Assembly (NCBI RefSeq): GCF_034651555.1
Contig: NZ_JAYEEQ010000015.1
Coordinates: 23,699 to 87,698 of the forward strand
Reading direction: 5' to 3'
Length of the DNA stretch: 64,000 nucleotides
Source of the DNA: Aurantibrevibacter litoralis
GTDB taxonomy: Bacteria; Bacteroidota; Bacteroidia; Flavobacteriales; Flavobacteriaceae
Shown: positions 42,358 to 52,632 of the stretch, one piece after another
Position numbering within the stretch: the stretch's first letter is position 1
Layout: every line of letters begins with the position of its first letter
Position numbers and translations under genes: made by a program
Notes under the pieces: model-generated
The model's database searches: none
The model's input: the letters and a program-made list of their open reading frames with translations, nothing else
Told to the model about the DNA's origin: nothing

Positions 42358-43581
42358 ATGAAATTACACAGAAATTTGGTGTTTGCCGTGGTAGAGGCGC
42401 TACATTTAATCTTCAATGAGGGAGAATATGCCGATAAAGTTGTAGAAAAAGTATTAAAATTTGACAAACGCTGGGGCGCGCGCGACCGAGGTTTTATTGC
42501 AGAAACCACCTATGATATGGTACGATGGAAAAGACTCTATTGCGAAATTGCAGCGGTAAAAGCCCCGTTTAGCAGGCCAAACCTTTTTAGACTTTTTGCC
42601 GTTTGGGCGGTACTAAAAGGCATAAAATTACCCGATTGGAAGCAATTAGAACCCACCCCGGAACGCCGTATAAAAGGCAAGTTTGACGAACTTTCAAAAA
42701 TTAGAAAATTCAAGGAATCTATCCCGGATTGGATGGATGAATTAGGGGTAACGTATTTAGGCGAAAAGTTATGGAGCAAGGAAATAGCAGCACTAAACAA
42801 GCAAGCCGAAGTAATTTTACGAGTCAATTTGTTAAAGGCAACCAAACAACAACTTCACGATGCGTTATTGCAAGAAAATATAGATACCGAATTTGTTAAG
42901 GGGTACCCCGATGCCTTAAAATTAAAGGAACGCACCAATATATTTACAACGGAAGCTTTTAAAATGGGCATGTTTGAAGTACAAGATGCCTCTTCGCAAT
43001 TGGTAGGATCCTTTTTAGAGGTAGCTCCTGGAATGCGGGTCATAGATACCTGTGCGGGTGCCGGCGGAAAAACATTGCACCTGGCCGCCTTAATGGAAAA
43101 CAAAGGGCAGTTGATTGCGCTCGATATTTACGCCCATAAATTGCACGAACTAAAACGCAGGGCCAAACGAGCAGGTGCGTTTAATATAGAAACCAAAACA
43201 ATAGACACTACCAAAGTTCTTAAAAAACTAATCGGCACGGCCGACCGAGTTTTAATAGATGCACCCTGTACAGGCTTGGGGGTGCTCCGTAGAAATCCGG
43301 ATGCCAAATGGAAATTGACCCCAGAATTTATAACCGAAATAACAGCAACGCAACAACAGATTCTGCGCGATTACAGCAAACTGGTAAAAGAAGGAGGTAA
43401 AATGGTGTATGCCACTTGCTCTATTTTGCCACAGGAAAACTGGGAACAGGTAAAAAAGTTTCTATCCTCAGAAGAAGGAAAGGATTTTAAACTGGTAAAG
43501 GACAAAAAAATATACGCCTCAGAATCTGGCTTTGATGGCTTCTATATGGCGTTAATGGAAAAAATTTCGCCCACTTCCTAA
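42358..43581 (+). CDS. RsmB/NOP-family RNA (cytosine-C5) methyltransferase
   Basis: 407 residues. N-terminal helical domain, then a SAM-binding Rossmann domain: VIDTCAGAGGKTLHLAALM (about 229-247), and the two catalytic cysteines in LIDAPCTGLGVLRRNPD and YATCSILPQENWEQV. Such enzymes make m5C in rRNA or tRNA; the closest characterised relative is RsmB (16S C967), but the exact target is unknown here. Confidence 0.9.
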   Translation: MKLHRNLVFAVVEALHLIFNEGEYADKVVEKVLKFDKRWGARDRGFIAETTYDMVRWKRLYCEIAAVKAPFSRPNLFRLFAVWAVLKGIKLPDWKQLEPTPERRIKGKFDELSKIRKFKESIPDWMDELGVTYLGEKLWSKEIAALNKQAEVILRVNLLKATKQQLHDALLQENIDTEFVKGYPDALKLKERTNIFTTEAFKMGMFEVQDASSQLVGSFLEVAPGMRVIDTCAGAGGKTLHLAALMENKGQLIALDIYAHKLHELKRRAKRAGAFNIETKTIDTTKVLKKLIGTADRVLIDAPCTGLGVLRRNPDAKWKLTPEFITEITATQQQILRDYSKLVKEGGKMVYATCSILPQENWEQVKKFLSSEEGKDFKLVKDKKIYASESGFDGFYMALMEKISPTS

Positions 43582-43649
43582 AGAGGAGTAATTAACAATA
43601 CAGTGTAAAACTGTTCATTATTCTGCTTTAAAATTAACACCGAAAGACC

Positions 43650-43657
43650 TAAATTTG
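43650..43657 (+). promoter_or_regulatory. -7 promoter box for purL
   Basis: TAAATTTG exact TAnnTTTG match, 31 bp before the preferred purL start. Confidence 0.5.
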
Positions 43658-43688
43658 TGGCTTGTTAATTTAAACAATGCTGCAATCC

Positions 43689-46600
43689 ATGATCCATTTC
43701 TTCGGAGACCTTAGCACAACCGTTTTTGCGGTACAGACAGAGGGTTCGTTTTCACAGGAAGATACACAAAAATTAAGGTGGTTATTTGCCGATAAACCCA
43801 AAATAGATAGGGCGTCTTTAGACGCCTTTTTTGTTGGCCCACGGGCCGCTATGATCACTCCTTGGAGTACCAACGCTACAGAGATCACGGTTAATATGGG
43901 TATTCAAGGCATTATTCGCATTGAAGAATTTAGGGCTGTAGATGCCGATTTTTCGGATTATGACCCCATGCTCTTTCAGAAATACGACCAACTAACGCAA
44001 CAAACGTTTACCATTGACCTTGCCCCAGAAGCCGTAAAAGAAATAACTGATATTGCCAATTATAATGCTTCCCAAGGCTTGGCACTAAATGATGAGGAAA
44101 TTGCGTATTTAAATAATTTAGCCATAAGGCTGGGTAGAAAGTTAACCGACTCGGAAGTATTTGGTTTTAGTCAGGTAAACTCGGAACATTGTCGGCATAA
44201 GATTTTTAATGGCACATTTATTATTGATGGAGAAGAAAGGCCATCGTCCTTATTTAAGCTCATCAAAAAGACAGCGAAAGAGAACCCCAACAGTATTGTA
44301 TCGGCCTACAAGGATAATGTGGCTTTTTTAAAGGGGCCTACTGTCACTCAATTTGCGCCAAGACGAGGCGATATCGCTGATTTTTATGAGGAGAGGGAGT
44401 TTCAGTCTGTACTTTCGTTAAAAGCAGAAACACATAATTTCCCGACCACGGTAGAACCCTTTAACGGTGCCGCCACCGGATCTGGAGGCGAAATTCGGGA
44501 TCGTTTGGCGGGCGGAAAAGGCTCTTTGCCCTTGGCAGGAACAGCGGTGTATATGACGGCGTATTCCCGATTAGAAGAAAACCGCACTTGGGAAAATGCC
44601 ATGCCGCAACGTCCGTGGCTCTACCAAACGCCTATGGATATCCTCATCAAAGCATCTAACGGAGCTTCCGATTTTGGCAATAAATTTGGTCAGCCATTGA
44701 TCAGCGGATCCGTCCTTACCTTTGAACACCAAGAAAACCAACGAAAATTAGGCTTTGACAAGGTGATCATGCAAGCCGGAGGTATTGGCTACGGCAAAGC
44801 CGATCAGGCATTAAAAGAAAAACCAAAAACAGGCGACAAAATCGTAATTCTAGGTGGCGATAATTACCGTATAGGGATGGGAGGCGCAGCGGTTTCTAGT
44901 GCAGATACAGGTGCCTTTGGAAACGTCATAGAACTGAACGCCGTACAACGCTCTAATCCCGAAATGCAGAAAAGGACGGCCAACGCCATTAGGGCTATGG
45001 TAGAAAGTGATGTGAATCCCATTGTATCTATTCACGATCACGGTGCGGGCGGACATTTAAATTGTTTGTCAGAATTAGTAGAAGACACCGGCGGAACCAT
45101 TAATCTGGACCATCTTCCGGTAGGCGACCCTACACTTTCGGCCAAAGAAATTATTGGAAACGAATCTCAAGAACGGATGGGACTGGTTATGCCTCCTGAA
45201 CACATAGCACTCTTAAACAGAATTGCCGAACGCGAACGTGCGCCCATGTACGAAGTGGGTTGTGTTACCGGAGACAAGACCTTTACCATAGCATCCCAAA
45301 AAACAGGTGAAAAACCGGTTGATTTGAAACTGGATGACATGTTTGGAAGTTCGCCAAAGACAATTATGACCGATAATACGATTATAAGAACCTATAAAAA
45401 CCCCGAATATACACTAGCCGATTTTCACGAGTATTTAGAGCAGGTATTGCAATTAGAGGCCGTGGCCTCTAAAGATTGGCTCACAAATAAAGTAGATCGT
45501 TGCGTTGGTGGCAAAGTGGCCAAACAGCAATGTGTAGGACCTTTACAACTTCCGCTCAATAATTGTGGGGTTATGGCTTTGGATTATAAAGGCAAGGAAG
45601 GAATAGCTACGGCAATAGGCCACGCGCCTGTTTCAGCGTTAATAAACCCGACCTCTGGAAGTAGAAATAGTATCACAGAGGCATTAACGAATATCATTTG
45701 GGCACCCTTAAAAGATGGGTTAACTTCGGTTTCCCTATCGGCTAACTGGATGTGGCCATGTAAAAACGAAGGCGAAGATGCGCGTTTATACGAGGCGGTA
45801 CAGGCGGTTTCGGACTTTGCTATAGCTTTAGGTATAAATGTTCCAACAGGCAAAGATTCCCTTTCCATGAAACAAAAATACAAAGACGGAGAGGTATTGT
45901 CACCGGGAACCGTAATCATTTCGGCAGCCGCACATTGTACCGATATCACTAAAGTGATAGAGCCCGTATTTCAGAAAAAAGGAGGCAGCATTTATTATAT
46001 CAATATCTCACAGGACACCTACAAATTGGGAGGGTCTTCGTTTGCTCAAATAAGGAACGCCATAGGCAATGAAACGCCTACCGTCGTAAGTGCTTCTTAC
46101 GTAAAAAATGTCTTTACAACGCTACAAAAATTAATCGTTGAAGGAAAGATTCTAGCAGGTCATGATGTGGCGTCGGGCGGACTAATTACCACGCTTTTAG
46201 AAATGTGTTTTGCCGATACCGAATTGGGTGCCGATCTTAACCTAACTGCTTTAGGAGAACCCGATACCATAAAACTCTTATTTGCAGAAAATGCGGCTAT
46301 CATTTTTCAAACGAAAGATGAAAGTGTTGAAGCTGATTTAACACAAGCCGGCATCGACTTTCACAAGTTGGGAAAAGTAGTTTCAAAAAGTACCTTACGC
46401 CTAAAAAATAATGATGTTGCCATAGGACTAAATGTGACTTCACTAAGGGATACTTGGTTCAGAACGTCTTATTTGTTGGATGCCAAACAAACCTCAAATA
46501 ACCTTGCCAAAGCCCGATATGACCATTATAAAAACCAACCTTTAGTATATCAATTCCCAGCGCACTTTACGGGTATTCTTTCTAATTTTAAGGGCGCCCG

Positions 46601-47363
46601 ACCCAAAGCGGCCATACTGCGTGAAAAAGGCAGCAATTCGGAAAGAGAAATGGCCAATGCCTTATTTTTGGCCGGTTTTGATGTAAAAGATGTACACATG
46701 ACCGACCTAATAACCGGTAGGGAAACCCTGGAGGATATTCACTTTTTGGGTGCCGTAGGCGGATTTTCCAATTCAGATGTCTTAGGCAGTGCCAAAGGCT
46801 GGGCCGGCGCCATTAAATACAACGAAAAGGCCAATAAAGCCATAAATACCTTTTTTGCGAGACCAGATACGCTTTCCGTAGGTATTTGCAACGGTTGCCA
46901 ACTTTTTATGGAATTAGAATTAATTAATCCGGAGCATAAAACACATGGCAAACTCACTTACAATACCTCTCGTAAACATGAAAGTAATTTTACTTCCGTA
47001 AAAATACAACAAAACCATTCGGTGATGCTTTCTTCCATGGCTGGAACCACTTTAGGGGTTTGGATATCGCATGGCGAGGGGAAATTTACACTTCCATTAG
47101 AGGAAAATCAGTACGCCATAGTTGCCAAATACGGGTACGACGAATATCCGGCCAACCCCAATGGGAGCGATTATAATACGGCCATGTTATGCGACAAAAC
47201 TGGTCGGCATTTGGTAACCATGCCTCATATAGAACGCTCTATCTTTCCTTGGAATTGGGCATACTACCCTAAGGAACGAAAAGATGGTATTTCCCCTTGG
47301 GTGGAAGCTTTTATAAATGCCCGGAAATGGGTGGAACATCACAAAGGAGCACGCGCAATTTAG
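43689..47363 (+). CDS. purL: phosphoribosylformylglycinamidine synthase (large single-chain PurL)
   Basis: About 1,224 residues, the single-chain form combining the PurL synthetase and PurQ glutaminase. The N-terminal, linker and two AIRS-like halves are seen (SEHCRHKIFNG; ETHNFPTTVEPFNGAATGSGGEIRD; GPLQLPLNNCGVMALDYKG), and the C-terminal glutaminase has the nucleophile Cys in ICNGCQLFMEL and HGEGKF. Converts FGAR to FGAM using glutamine and ATP. Start MIHFFGDL chosen by family resemblance; an in-frame ATG four codons earlier (43677) is the alternative. Confidence 0.97.
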   Translation: MIHFFGDLSTTVFAVQTEGSFSQEDTQKLRWLFADKPKIDRASLDAFFVGPRAAMITPWSTNATEITVNMGIQGIIRIEEFRAVDADFSDYDPMLFQKYDQLTQQTFTIDLAPEAVKEITDIANYNASQGLALNDEEIAYLNNLAIRLGRKLTDSEVFGFSQVNSEHCRHKIFNGTFIIDGEERPSSLFKLIKKTAKENPNSIVSAYKDNVAFLKGPTVTQFAPRRGDIADFYEEREFQSVLSLKAETHNFPTTVEPFNGAATGSGGEIRDRLAGGKGSLPLAGTAVYMTAYSRLEENRTWENAMPQRPWLYQTPMDILIKASNGASDFGNKFGQPLISGSVLTFEHQENQRKLGFDKVIMQAGGIGYGKADQALKEKPKTGDKIVILGGDNYRIGMGGAAVSSADTGAFGNVIELNAVQRSNPEMQKRTANAIRAMVESDVNPIVSIHDHGAGGHLNCLSELVEDTGGTINLDHLPVGDPTLSAKEIIGNESQERMGLVMPPEHIALLNRIAERERAPMYEVGCVTGDKTFTIASQKTGEKPVDLKLDDMFGSSPKTIMTDNTIIRTYKNPEYTLADFHEYLEQVLQLEAVASKDWLTNKVDRCVGGKVAKQQCVGPLQLPLNNCGVMALDYKGKEGIATAIGHAPVSALINPTSGSRNSITEALTNIIWAPLKDGLTSVSLSANWMWPCKNEGEDARLYEAVQAVSDFAIALGINVPTGKDSLSMKQKYKDGEVLSPGTVIISAAAHCTDITKVIEPVFQKKGGSIYYINISQDTYKLGGSSFAQIRNAIGNETPTVVSASYVKNVFTTLQKLIVEGKILAGHDVASGGLITTLLEMCFADTELGADLNLTALGEPDTIKLLFAENAAIIFQTKDESVEADLTQAGIDFHKLGKVVSKSTLRLKNNDVAIGLNVTSLRDTWFRTSYLLDAKQTSNNLAKARYDHYKNQPLVYQFPAHFTGILSNFKGARPKAAILREKGSNSEREMANALFLAGFDVKDVHMTDLITGRETLEDIHFLGAVGGFSNSDVLGSAKGWAGAIKYNEKANKAINTFFARPDTLSVGICNGCQLFMELELINPEHKTHGKLTYNTSRKHESNFTSVKIQQNHSVMLSSMAGTTLGVWISHGEGKFTLPLEENQYAIVAKYGYDEYPANPNGSDYNTAMLCDKTGRHLVTMPHIERSIFPWNWAYYPKERKDGISPWVEAFINARKWVEHHKGARAI

Positions 47364-47805
47364 ACGATACTATATATATAGACGGTTCGCAAACGAAATT
47401 AGATCGCAGAAATGGTGCATTGTGGGAGCTACAAAAACGAGCCTTCTTCTAAATCCTCCAAAAAAAATATAGGTTACAGCGATTAATATGGATTTTAACA
47501 AAAACAGGATGTTGACGGATCTTAAAACGAATCACATCTTTTTAAACCATGGTACCGGAAATTTCTAGGCCACCCGAAAACGGTATGGATTAAGGATTTC
47601 AACTGACCCTACCCTACCTTCTTGTACGGAACACATCACCAAAAAACCAGCCTGAACCGTAGTGCTTTTTAAAAATGACTTCATCCATTTTTAGGGTTAC
47701 CTCTTATTTCTTGTTGAATTTCTAAAAATTTACTCCCTTTTTTAGGTTTAACTTTGAAAATAACGTTATATTTTCGTTATTCGTTACATAGACTAATTCG
47801 CTGTT
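47364..47805. other. Gene-free gap upstream of the acyl-CoA ligase gene
   Basis: 442 bp with no supported gene. A minus-strand 39-codon ORF (MKSFLKSTTVQAGFL...) is present but has no further coding support. Near the right end AATAACG (47759-47765) and CGTTATT (47775-47781) form an inverted repeat around a TATATTTT box, possibly the fadD promoter and operator. Confidence 0.45.
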
Positions 47806-49584
47806 ATGATGTCAGAAATCACCCGATTATTCGATTTTCCGTACTATCAATTGGAAAAATACAACTTAAAAAATGCCCTCAATACCAAATATAATGGTGA
47901 ATGGGTTGCTACTTCTACGCAGGAGTATGTAGATAAGGCCAATACCATAAGTAGAGCCTTACTTCGACTAGGAGTGGCTGCAAACGACAAAATTGCCCTG
48001 ATTTCCTTCACCAACAGAACGGAATGGAATATCATGGATATCGGCATATTGCAGGTAGGCGCGCAAAACGTACCCATTTATCCTACCAGTTCAGAAGAAA
48101 ATTACGCCTACATTTTAAATCACTGTAAGGCAACATACTGCTTTGTTTCTTGCCACGAGGTCTACGCCAAAATAACAGCCATAAAAGATCAGGTGCCACA
48201 CCTAAAAGAGGTGTACTCTTTTGATGTGCTCCCCGATTGTAAAAACTGGAGCGAAGTCCTAGATTTGGGTAAAGATATTTCGAATCAATCGGAAGTAGAA
48301 GTGCGCAAGAATCAGGTGAAGCCAAGTGACCTTGCCACCCTTATTTATACTTCGGGGACCACAGGGCATCCCAAAGGCGTTATGCTTACGCATGACAATC
48401 TGGTAAGCAATGCGTTAGAGAGTTACCATCGCATTCCGGTAACTTTAGGGAATTCAGTGGCGCTCAGCTTTCTACCCGTGTGTCATGTGTTCGAGCGAAT
48501 GCTTATGTATTTATATCAATACTGCGGAACTTCCATTTATTTTTCGCCCATAGACCAAATAAGTGAGTATTTAAAAGAAGTGAAACCCCATGTGATGACT
48601 GCAGTACCTCGACTTTTAGAAAAGGTGTACGACAAGATTATTGAAAAGGGAACGGCACTTAGCGGGATTAAAAAAAACCTTTTCTTTTGGGCGGTTGATC
48701 TAGGATTGCGGTATGAGCCCTATGGGCAAAATGGCTGGTGGTATGAGGTACAACTCTCCATAGCTCGGAAACTTATTTTTAGTAAATGGAAAGAGGGCCT
48801 TGGGGGCAACCTCTCTGTAATTGCTTCGGGGAGTGCCGCTTTGCAACCCCGATTAGCGCGGATATACAATGCAGCCAACTTTGGCGTCATGGAAGGATAC
48901 GGCCTCACAGAAACTTCTCCGGTAGTTTCCGTAAACGATATGCGCAACGGAGGCTTTAGAATAGGTACTGTGGGCAAGCCCATTGGTAGAACCGAAGTTA
49001 AAATAGCCGCAGACGGAGAAATATGCATCAAAGGCCCACAAGTTATGCAAGGGTATTATAAAGATCCTGAAAAAACTGCTGAAGTACTTCGTGATGGCTA
49101 TTTTCTTACGGGAGATATCGGCGAAATCGATGCCGACGGCTTTCTTAAAATCACCGATCGAAAAAAGGAAATGTTTAAAACCTCAGGAGGAAAATATGTG
49201 GCACCACAACTTCTCGAGAATTATTTTAAGCAATCTCGGTTTATTGAACAAATCATGGTAGTAGGCGAAGGTGAAAAAATGCCCGCTGCCTTCATACAAC
49301 CCGATTTTGAATTTTTGAAAGAATGGGCCAAAAGACAAGGCATCTCATTTGCCAACAATGCCGAACTTCTGTGTAACGAAAAAGTAATAGCTCGTTACCA
49401 AACAGAAGTAGATAAGGCCAACGAACACTTTGCCAAGTGGGAAAAGGTGAAGGAGTTTCGACTTACTCCCGAGGTTTGGAGCATAACTGATGGGCATCTT
49501 ACCCCTACCATGAAACTCAAAAGAAAAATAATAAAGGAAAAGTATATCAACCTATATAATGAGATTTACGGGCACCATAGATAA
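47806..49584 (+). CDS. long-chain fatty acid--CoA ligase (AMP-forming)
   Basis: 592-residue ANL-superfamily enzyme that activates fatty acids to acyl-CoA via acyl-AMP. P-loop LIYTSGTTGHPKGVMLTH (about 180-197), A5 motif GYGLTETSPVVS, A7 TGDIGEIDADGFLKITDRKKEMFKTSGGKYVAPQ and the C-terminal Lys region TPTMKLKRKII. It is the first gene of the fatty-acid degradation cluster, placed before the MarR gene but probably transcribed separately. Start could be either of two adjacent ATGs. Confidence 0.93.
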   Translation: MMSEITRLFDFPYYQLEKYNLKNALNTKYNGEWVATSTQEYVDKANTISRALLRLGVAANDKIALISFTNRTEWNIMDIGILQVGAQNVPIYPTSSEENYAYILNHCKATYCFVSCHEVYAKITAIKDQVPHLKEVYSFDVLPDCKNWSEVLDLGKDISNQSEVEVRKNQVKPSDLATLIYTSGTTGHPKGVMLTHDNLVSNALESYHRIPVTLGNSVALSFLPVCHVFERMLMYLYQYCGTSIYFSPIDQISEYLKEVKPHVMTAVPRLLEKVYDKIIEKGTALSGIKKNLFFWAVDLGLRYEPYGQNGWWYEVQLSIARKLIFSKWKEGLGGNLSVIASGSAALQPRLARIYNAANFGVMEGYGLTETSPVVSVNDMRNGGFRIGTVGKPIGRTEVKIAADGEICIKGPQVMQGYYKDPEKTAEVLRDGYFLTGDIGEIDADGFLKITDRKKEMFKTSGGKYVAPQLLENYFKQSRFIEQIMVVGEGEKMPAAFIQPDFEFLKEWAKRQGISFANNAELLCNEKVIARYQTEVDKANEHFAKWEKVKEFRLTPEVWSITDGHLTPTMKLKRKIIKEKYINLYNEIYGHHR

Positions 49585-49703
49585 CAAAAAAACCAAGAGG
49601 CACAACTCCATATTAGGGTTTTTAATGCCGAATTCATTTTTACGTGCTAATACCTGTTCAAAAAGAAGATAAGACGAACCAAAACTTTAAATAATAAACA
49701 TTT

Positions 49704-49727
49704 ATTTATTATGCATGCATAATAAAT
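49704..49727. promoter_or_regulatory. Perfect 24-bp palindrome, probable MarR operator
   Basis: ATTTATTATGCA (49704-49715) followed immediately by its reverse complement. The dyad covers about -33 to -13 of the promoter whose -7 box is at 49733, the usual position for a MarR-family operator, and it lies 31 bp upstream of a marR gene. Likely bound by that regulator for autoregulation and control of the beta-oxidation genes; binding is inferred. Confidence 0.75.
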
Positions 49728-49732
49728 TTTAT

Positions 49733-49740
49733 TATATTTG
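49733..49740 (+). promoter_or_regulatory. -7 promoter box of the marR-fad operon
   Basis: TATATTTG, exact TAnnTTTG, 17 bp before the MarR start codon and directly downstream of the palindrome. Confidence 0.65.
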
Positions 49741-49757
49741 AAAATCATTAAACCTAT

Positions 49758-50222
49758 ATGAAGGAGATTACCATAGATTACGCATTGCGAGCCACATGGC
49801 AAGCAGTAGCTAGAATGTATAATGAAGAAGCAAAAAATTTTGACACCACCATGGCCATCGGGTTTACACTTCTAAGTATTGATCCAAAAACAGGTACGCC
49901 ATCTACCGCATTGGGGCCTAAAATGGGCATGGAAGCTACAAGCTTGTCCAGAATACTAAAAAGTATGGAAGATAAAGGCTTAATAGAACGAAAACCCAAT
50001 CCAAATGATGGAAGAGGGGTTCTCATCTATTTAACTCCATTTGGCCTAGATAAAAGAAAGGATTCTAAAGATGTGGTAATGCAATTTAATTATGTCGTAA
50101 GAGAACACGTTTCCGAAGAAAAACTAGATCATTTTTTTGAGGTCATGGAAACAATTAACAAACTAATAATGGACAAAAAGATTTATACAAAAGGTTATAA
50201 AACAAACAATAAATCCGCTTAA
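49758..50222 (+). CDS. MarR-family transcriptional regulator
   Basis: 154 residues with a winged helix-turn-helix: ALGPKMGMEATSLSRILKSMEDKGLIERKPNPNDGRGVLIYLTPFG (about 53-100; DGRG-wing). Dimerisation helices at both ends. It begins an operon with the fused hydroxyacyl-CoA dehydrogenase 4 bp downstream, so it very likely controls fatty-acid degradation, perhaps responding to acyl-CoA. The 24-bp palindrome upstream is the likely binding site. Confidence 0.9.
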   Translation: MKEITIDYALRATWQAVARMYNEEAKNFDTTMAIGFTLLSIDPKTGTPSTALGPKMGMEATSLSRILKSMEDKGLIERKPNPNDGRGVLIYLTPFGLDKRKDSKDVVMQFNYVVREHVSEEKLDHFFEVMETINKLIMDKKIYTKGYKTNNKSA

Positions 50223-50226
50223 ATTC

Positions 50227-52632
50227 ATGAACAAGCACATAAAAAAAGTAGCCGTCATAGGATCCGGAATTATGGGTAGTGGCATTGCCTGTCATTTCGC
50301 AAATATCGGTGTAGAAGTTCTTTTGTTAGATATTGTACCGAAGGCATTGGACGATAAAGAAAAGGCGCAAGGCTTAACCCTTCAAGACAAAGTAGTTCGA
50401 AATCGCATAGTGAATACTGCGTTAACAACCGCATTAAAATCGAAGCCCTCCCCTATTTACCATCAAAAATTTGCCTCCAGAATTACGACCGGAAATCTGG
50501 AAGATGATATAGCAAAAGTAGCCAAGGTCGATTGGATTATTGAGGTGGTGGTAGAACGGTTAGATATTAAAAATAATGTTTTCGACAGCCTTGAAAAACA
50601 CCGCACTCCGGGTACATTAATTACCTCCAATACCTCTGGTATTCCCATAAAATTTATGAGTGAAGGAAGAAGTGAGGATTTTCAAAGGCATTTCTGTGGC
50701 ACCCACTTTTTTAATCCTGCACGCTATTTAAAGTTATTCGAAATTATTCCAGGGCCAAAAACGGCACCGGAGGTGTTGGCATTTTTAAACGGCTATGGGG
50801 AACAATTTCTAGGAAAAACCTCGGTTGTTGCCAAAGATACTCCGGCTTTTATTGGTAATCGTATCGGTATATTTAGCATCCAAAGTCTTTTCCATATGGT
50901 CAACGATTTAGGGATGACGGTTGAAGAGGTGGACAAATTAACCGGACCCGTTATTGGGAGGCCCAAATCGGCCACCTTTAGAACCGTAGATGTGGTAGGT
51001 TTAGACACCTTGATACACGTCGCTAATGGTATTTATGATAATTGCGATGCCGATGAAAGGCACGAATTATTTAAGTTACCCGGATTTATTAACAGCATGA
51101 TGGAAAATAAATGGCTGGGAAGTAAAACGGGGCAAGGATTCTATAAAAAAGTGGCTCATAAAGATGGTTCCAGTGAAATTCTAACCTTAGATTTAGGTAC
51201 CATGGAATATCGGCAGGCTAAAAAAGCCAGTTTCGCTACCCTAGAGACGACCAAAACGATTGATAAAGTGATCGATCGGTTTCCGGTGTTAATTGATGGG
51301 AAAGACAAAGCCGGTGACTTTTACAGAAAAAGCTTCGGGGCTCTTTTTGCCTATGTATCGCACCGCATCCCCGAAATTTCAGATCAACTATATAAAATAG
51401 ATGATGCCATGAAAGCCGGGTTTGGTTGGGAACATGGACCTTTTCAAATTTGGGATGCCATAGGATTGGAAAAGGGTATTGGCCTCATAGAGGCAGAAGG
51501 ACTAGAACCGGCGCAATGGATTACTAAAATGCGCGATTCAGGTGCTACCTCATTTTATACCGTTAAAGATGGTGCCTCCTATTATTATAATATCCCCGAT
51601 AAATCTGCCCAAAAAATTCCGGGACAAGACGCTTTTATTATTTTAGATAATATCCGACAATCCAACCAAGTATTTCAAAATTCAGGCGTTGTGGTTCAAG
51701 ATCTCGGCGATGGTATCCTTAATGTGGAATTCCAATCTAAAATGAATACTATTGGTGGCGATGTCTTGGCCGGATTAAACAAAGCTATCGATATTGCTGA
51801 AAAGGATTTTCAAGGATTAGTGGTAGGCAATCAGGCCGCCAATTTCTCGGTAGGCGCCAATATCGGAATGATTTTTATGATGGCAGTAGAGCAAGAATAC
51901 GACGAATTGAACGCTGCCATTAAAATGTTTCAAGATACGATGATGCGGATGCGTTATTCGGCTATCCCCACCGTTTCTGCACCCCACGGGATGTGTCTTG
52001 GTGGTGGATGCGAACTTTCCATGCACGCAGATATGGTGGTTGCAGCGGCCGAAACCTATATAGGGTTGGTTGAATTTGGGGTGGGCGTTATTCCTGGTGG
52101 TGGAGGATCCAAGGAAATGGCCTTACGCGCAGCAGACACCTTTAAGAAGAACGATGTAGAACTCAACGTGCTTCAAGAATACTTCCTTACCATTGGTATG
52201 GCCAAGGTATCTACTTCGGCCTATGAAGCTTTTGATTTGGGCCTATTACAAAAAGGAAAAGATGTGGTTGTGGTAAATAAAGATAGACAAATTGCCACTG
52301 CAAAAGCCTATGCCCAACTTCTGGCGGCAGGCGGTTATACACAGCCTCCAAAACGAAAAGACGTTAAGGTTTTAGGAAAGCAGGCGTTGGGAATGTTTCT
52401 TGTGGGGACCGATGCCATGCAAGCCAGTCATTATATTAGTGCGCACGATAAAAAAATTGCCAACAAACTAGCCTACGTCATGGCAGGAGGCGATTTGTCT
52501 GAGCCCACTTATGTATCCGAACAGTATTTGTTAGATTTAGAACGAGAGGCATTTCTGTCATTGTGTACGGAACGAAAAACTTTAGAGCGAATACAACACA
52601 TGCTCAAAACCGGGAAACCACTTAGGAATTAA
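50227..52632 (+). CDS. Fused 3-hydroxyacyl-CoA dehydrogenase / enoyl-CoA hydratase
   Basis: 801 residues. N-terminal NAD-binding domain (VAVIGSGIMGSGIACHFANIG), 3HCDH catalytic part (SNTSGIPIKFMSEG, HFFNPARYLKLFEIIPG), a second 3HCDH C-terminal-like domain, then a crotonase domain (about 480-700) with GLVVGNQAANFSVGANIGMI and APHGMCLGGGCELSMHADMV, GFGVGVIPGGGG. The domain order (dehydrogenase first, hydratase last) is reversed relative to E. coli FadB. Carries out two beta-oxidation steps; thiolase and acyl-CoA dehydrogenase follow. Confidence 0.93.
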   Translation: MNKHIKKVAVIGSGIMGSGIACHFANIGVEVLLLDIVPKALDDKEKAQGLTLQDKVVRNRIVNTALTTALKSKPSPIYHQKFASRITTGNLEDDIAKVAKVDWIIEVVVERLDIKNNVFDSLEKHRTPGTLITSNTSGIPIKFMSEGRSEDFQRHFCGTHFFNPARYLKLFEIIPGPKTAPEVLAFLNGYGEQFLGKTSVVAKDTPAFIGNRIGIFSIQSLFHMVNDLGMTVEEVDKLTGPVIGRPKSATFRTVDVVGLDTLIHVANGIYDNCDADERHELFKLPGFINSMMENKWLGSKTGQGFYKKVAHKDGSSEILTLDLGTMEYRQAKKASFATLETTKTIDKVIDRFPVLIDGKDKAGDFYRKSFGALFAYVSHRIPEISDQLYKIDDAMKAGFGWEHGPFQIWDAIGLEKGIGLIEAEGLEPAQWITKMRDSGATSFYTVKDGASYYYNIPDKSAQKIPGQDAFIILDNIRQSNQVFQNSGVVVQDLGDGILNVEFQSKMNTIGGDVLAGLNKAIDIAEKDFQGLVVGNQAANFSVGANIGMIFMMAVEQEYDELNAAIKMFQDTMMRMRYSAIPTVSAPHGMCLGGGCELSMHADMVVAAAETYIGLVEFGVGVIPGGGGSKEMALRAADTFKKNDVELNVLQEYFLTIGMAKVSTSAYEAFDLGLLQKGKDVVVVNKDRQIATAKAYAQLLAAGGYTQPPKRKDVKVLGKQALGMFLVGTDAMQASHYISAHDKKIANKLAYVMAGGDLSEPTYVSEQYLLDLEREAFLSLCTERKTLERIQHMLKTGKPLRN

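Noticed and set aside
47364..47805. Possible hidden gene in the 442-bp gap
   Set aside because: Only a 39-codon minus-strand ORF with no family, no promoter box and no neighbour overlap was found.
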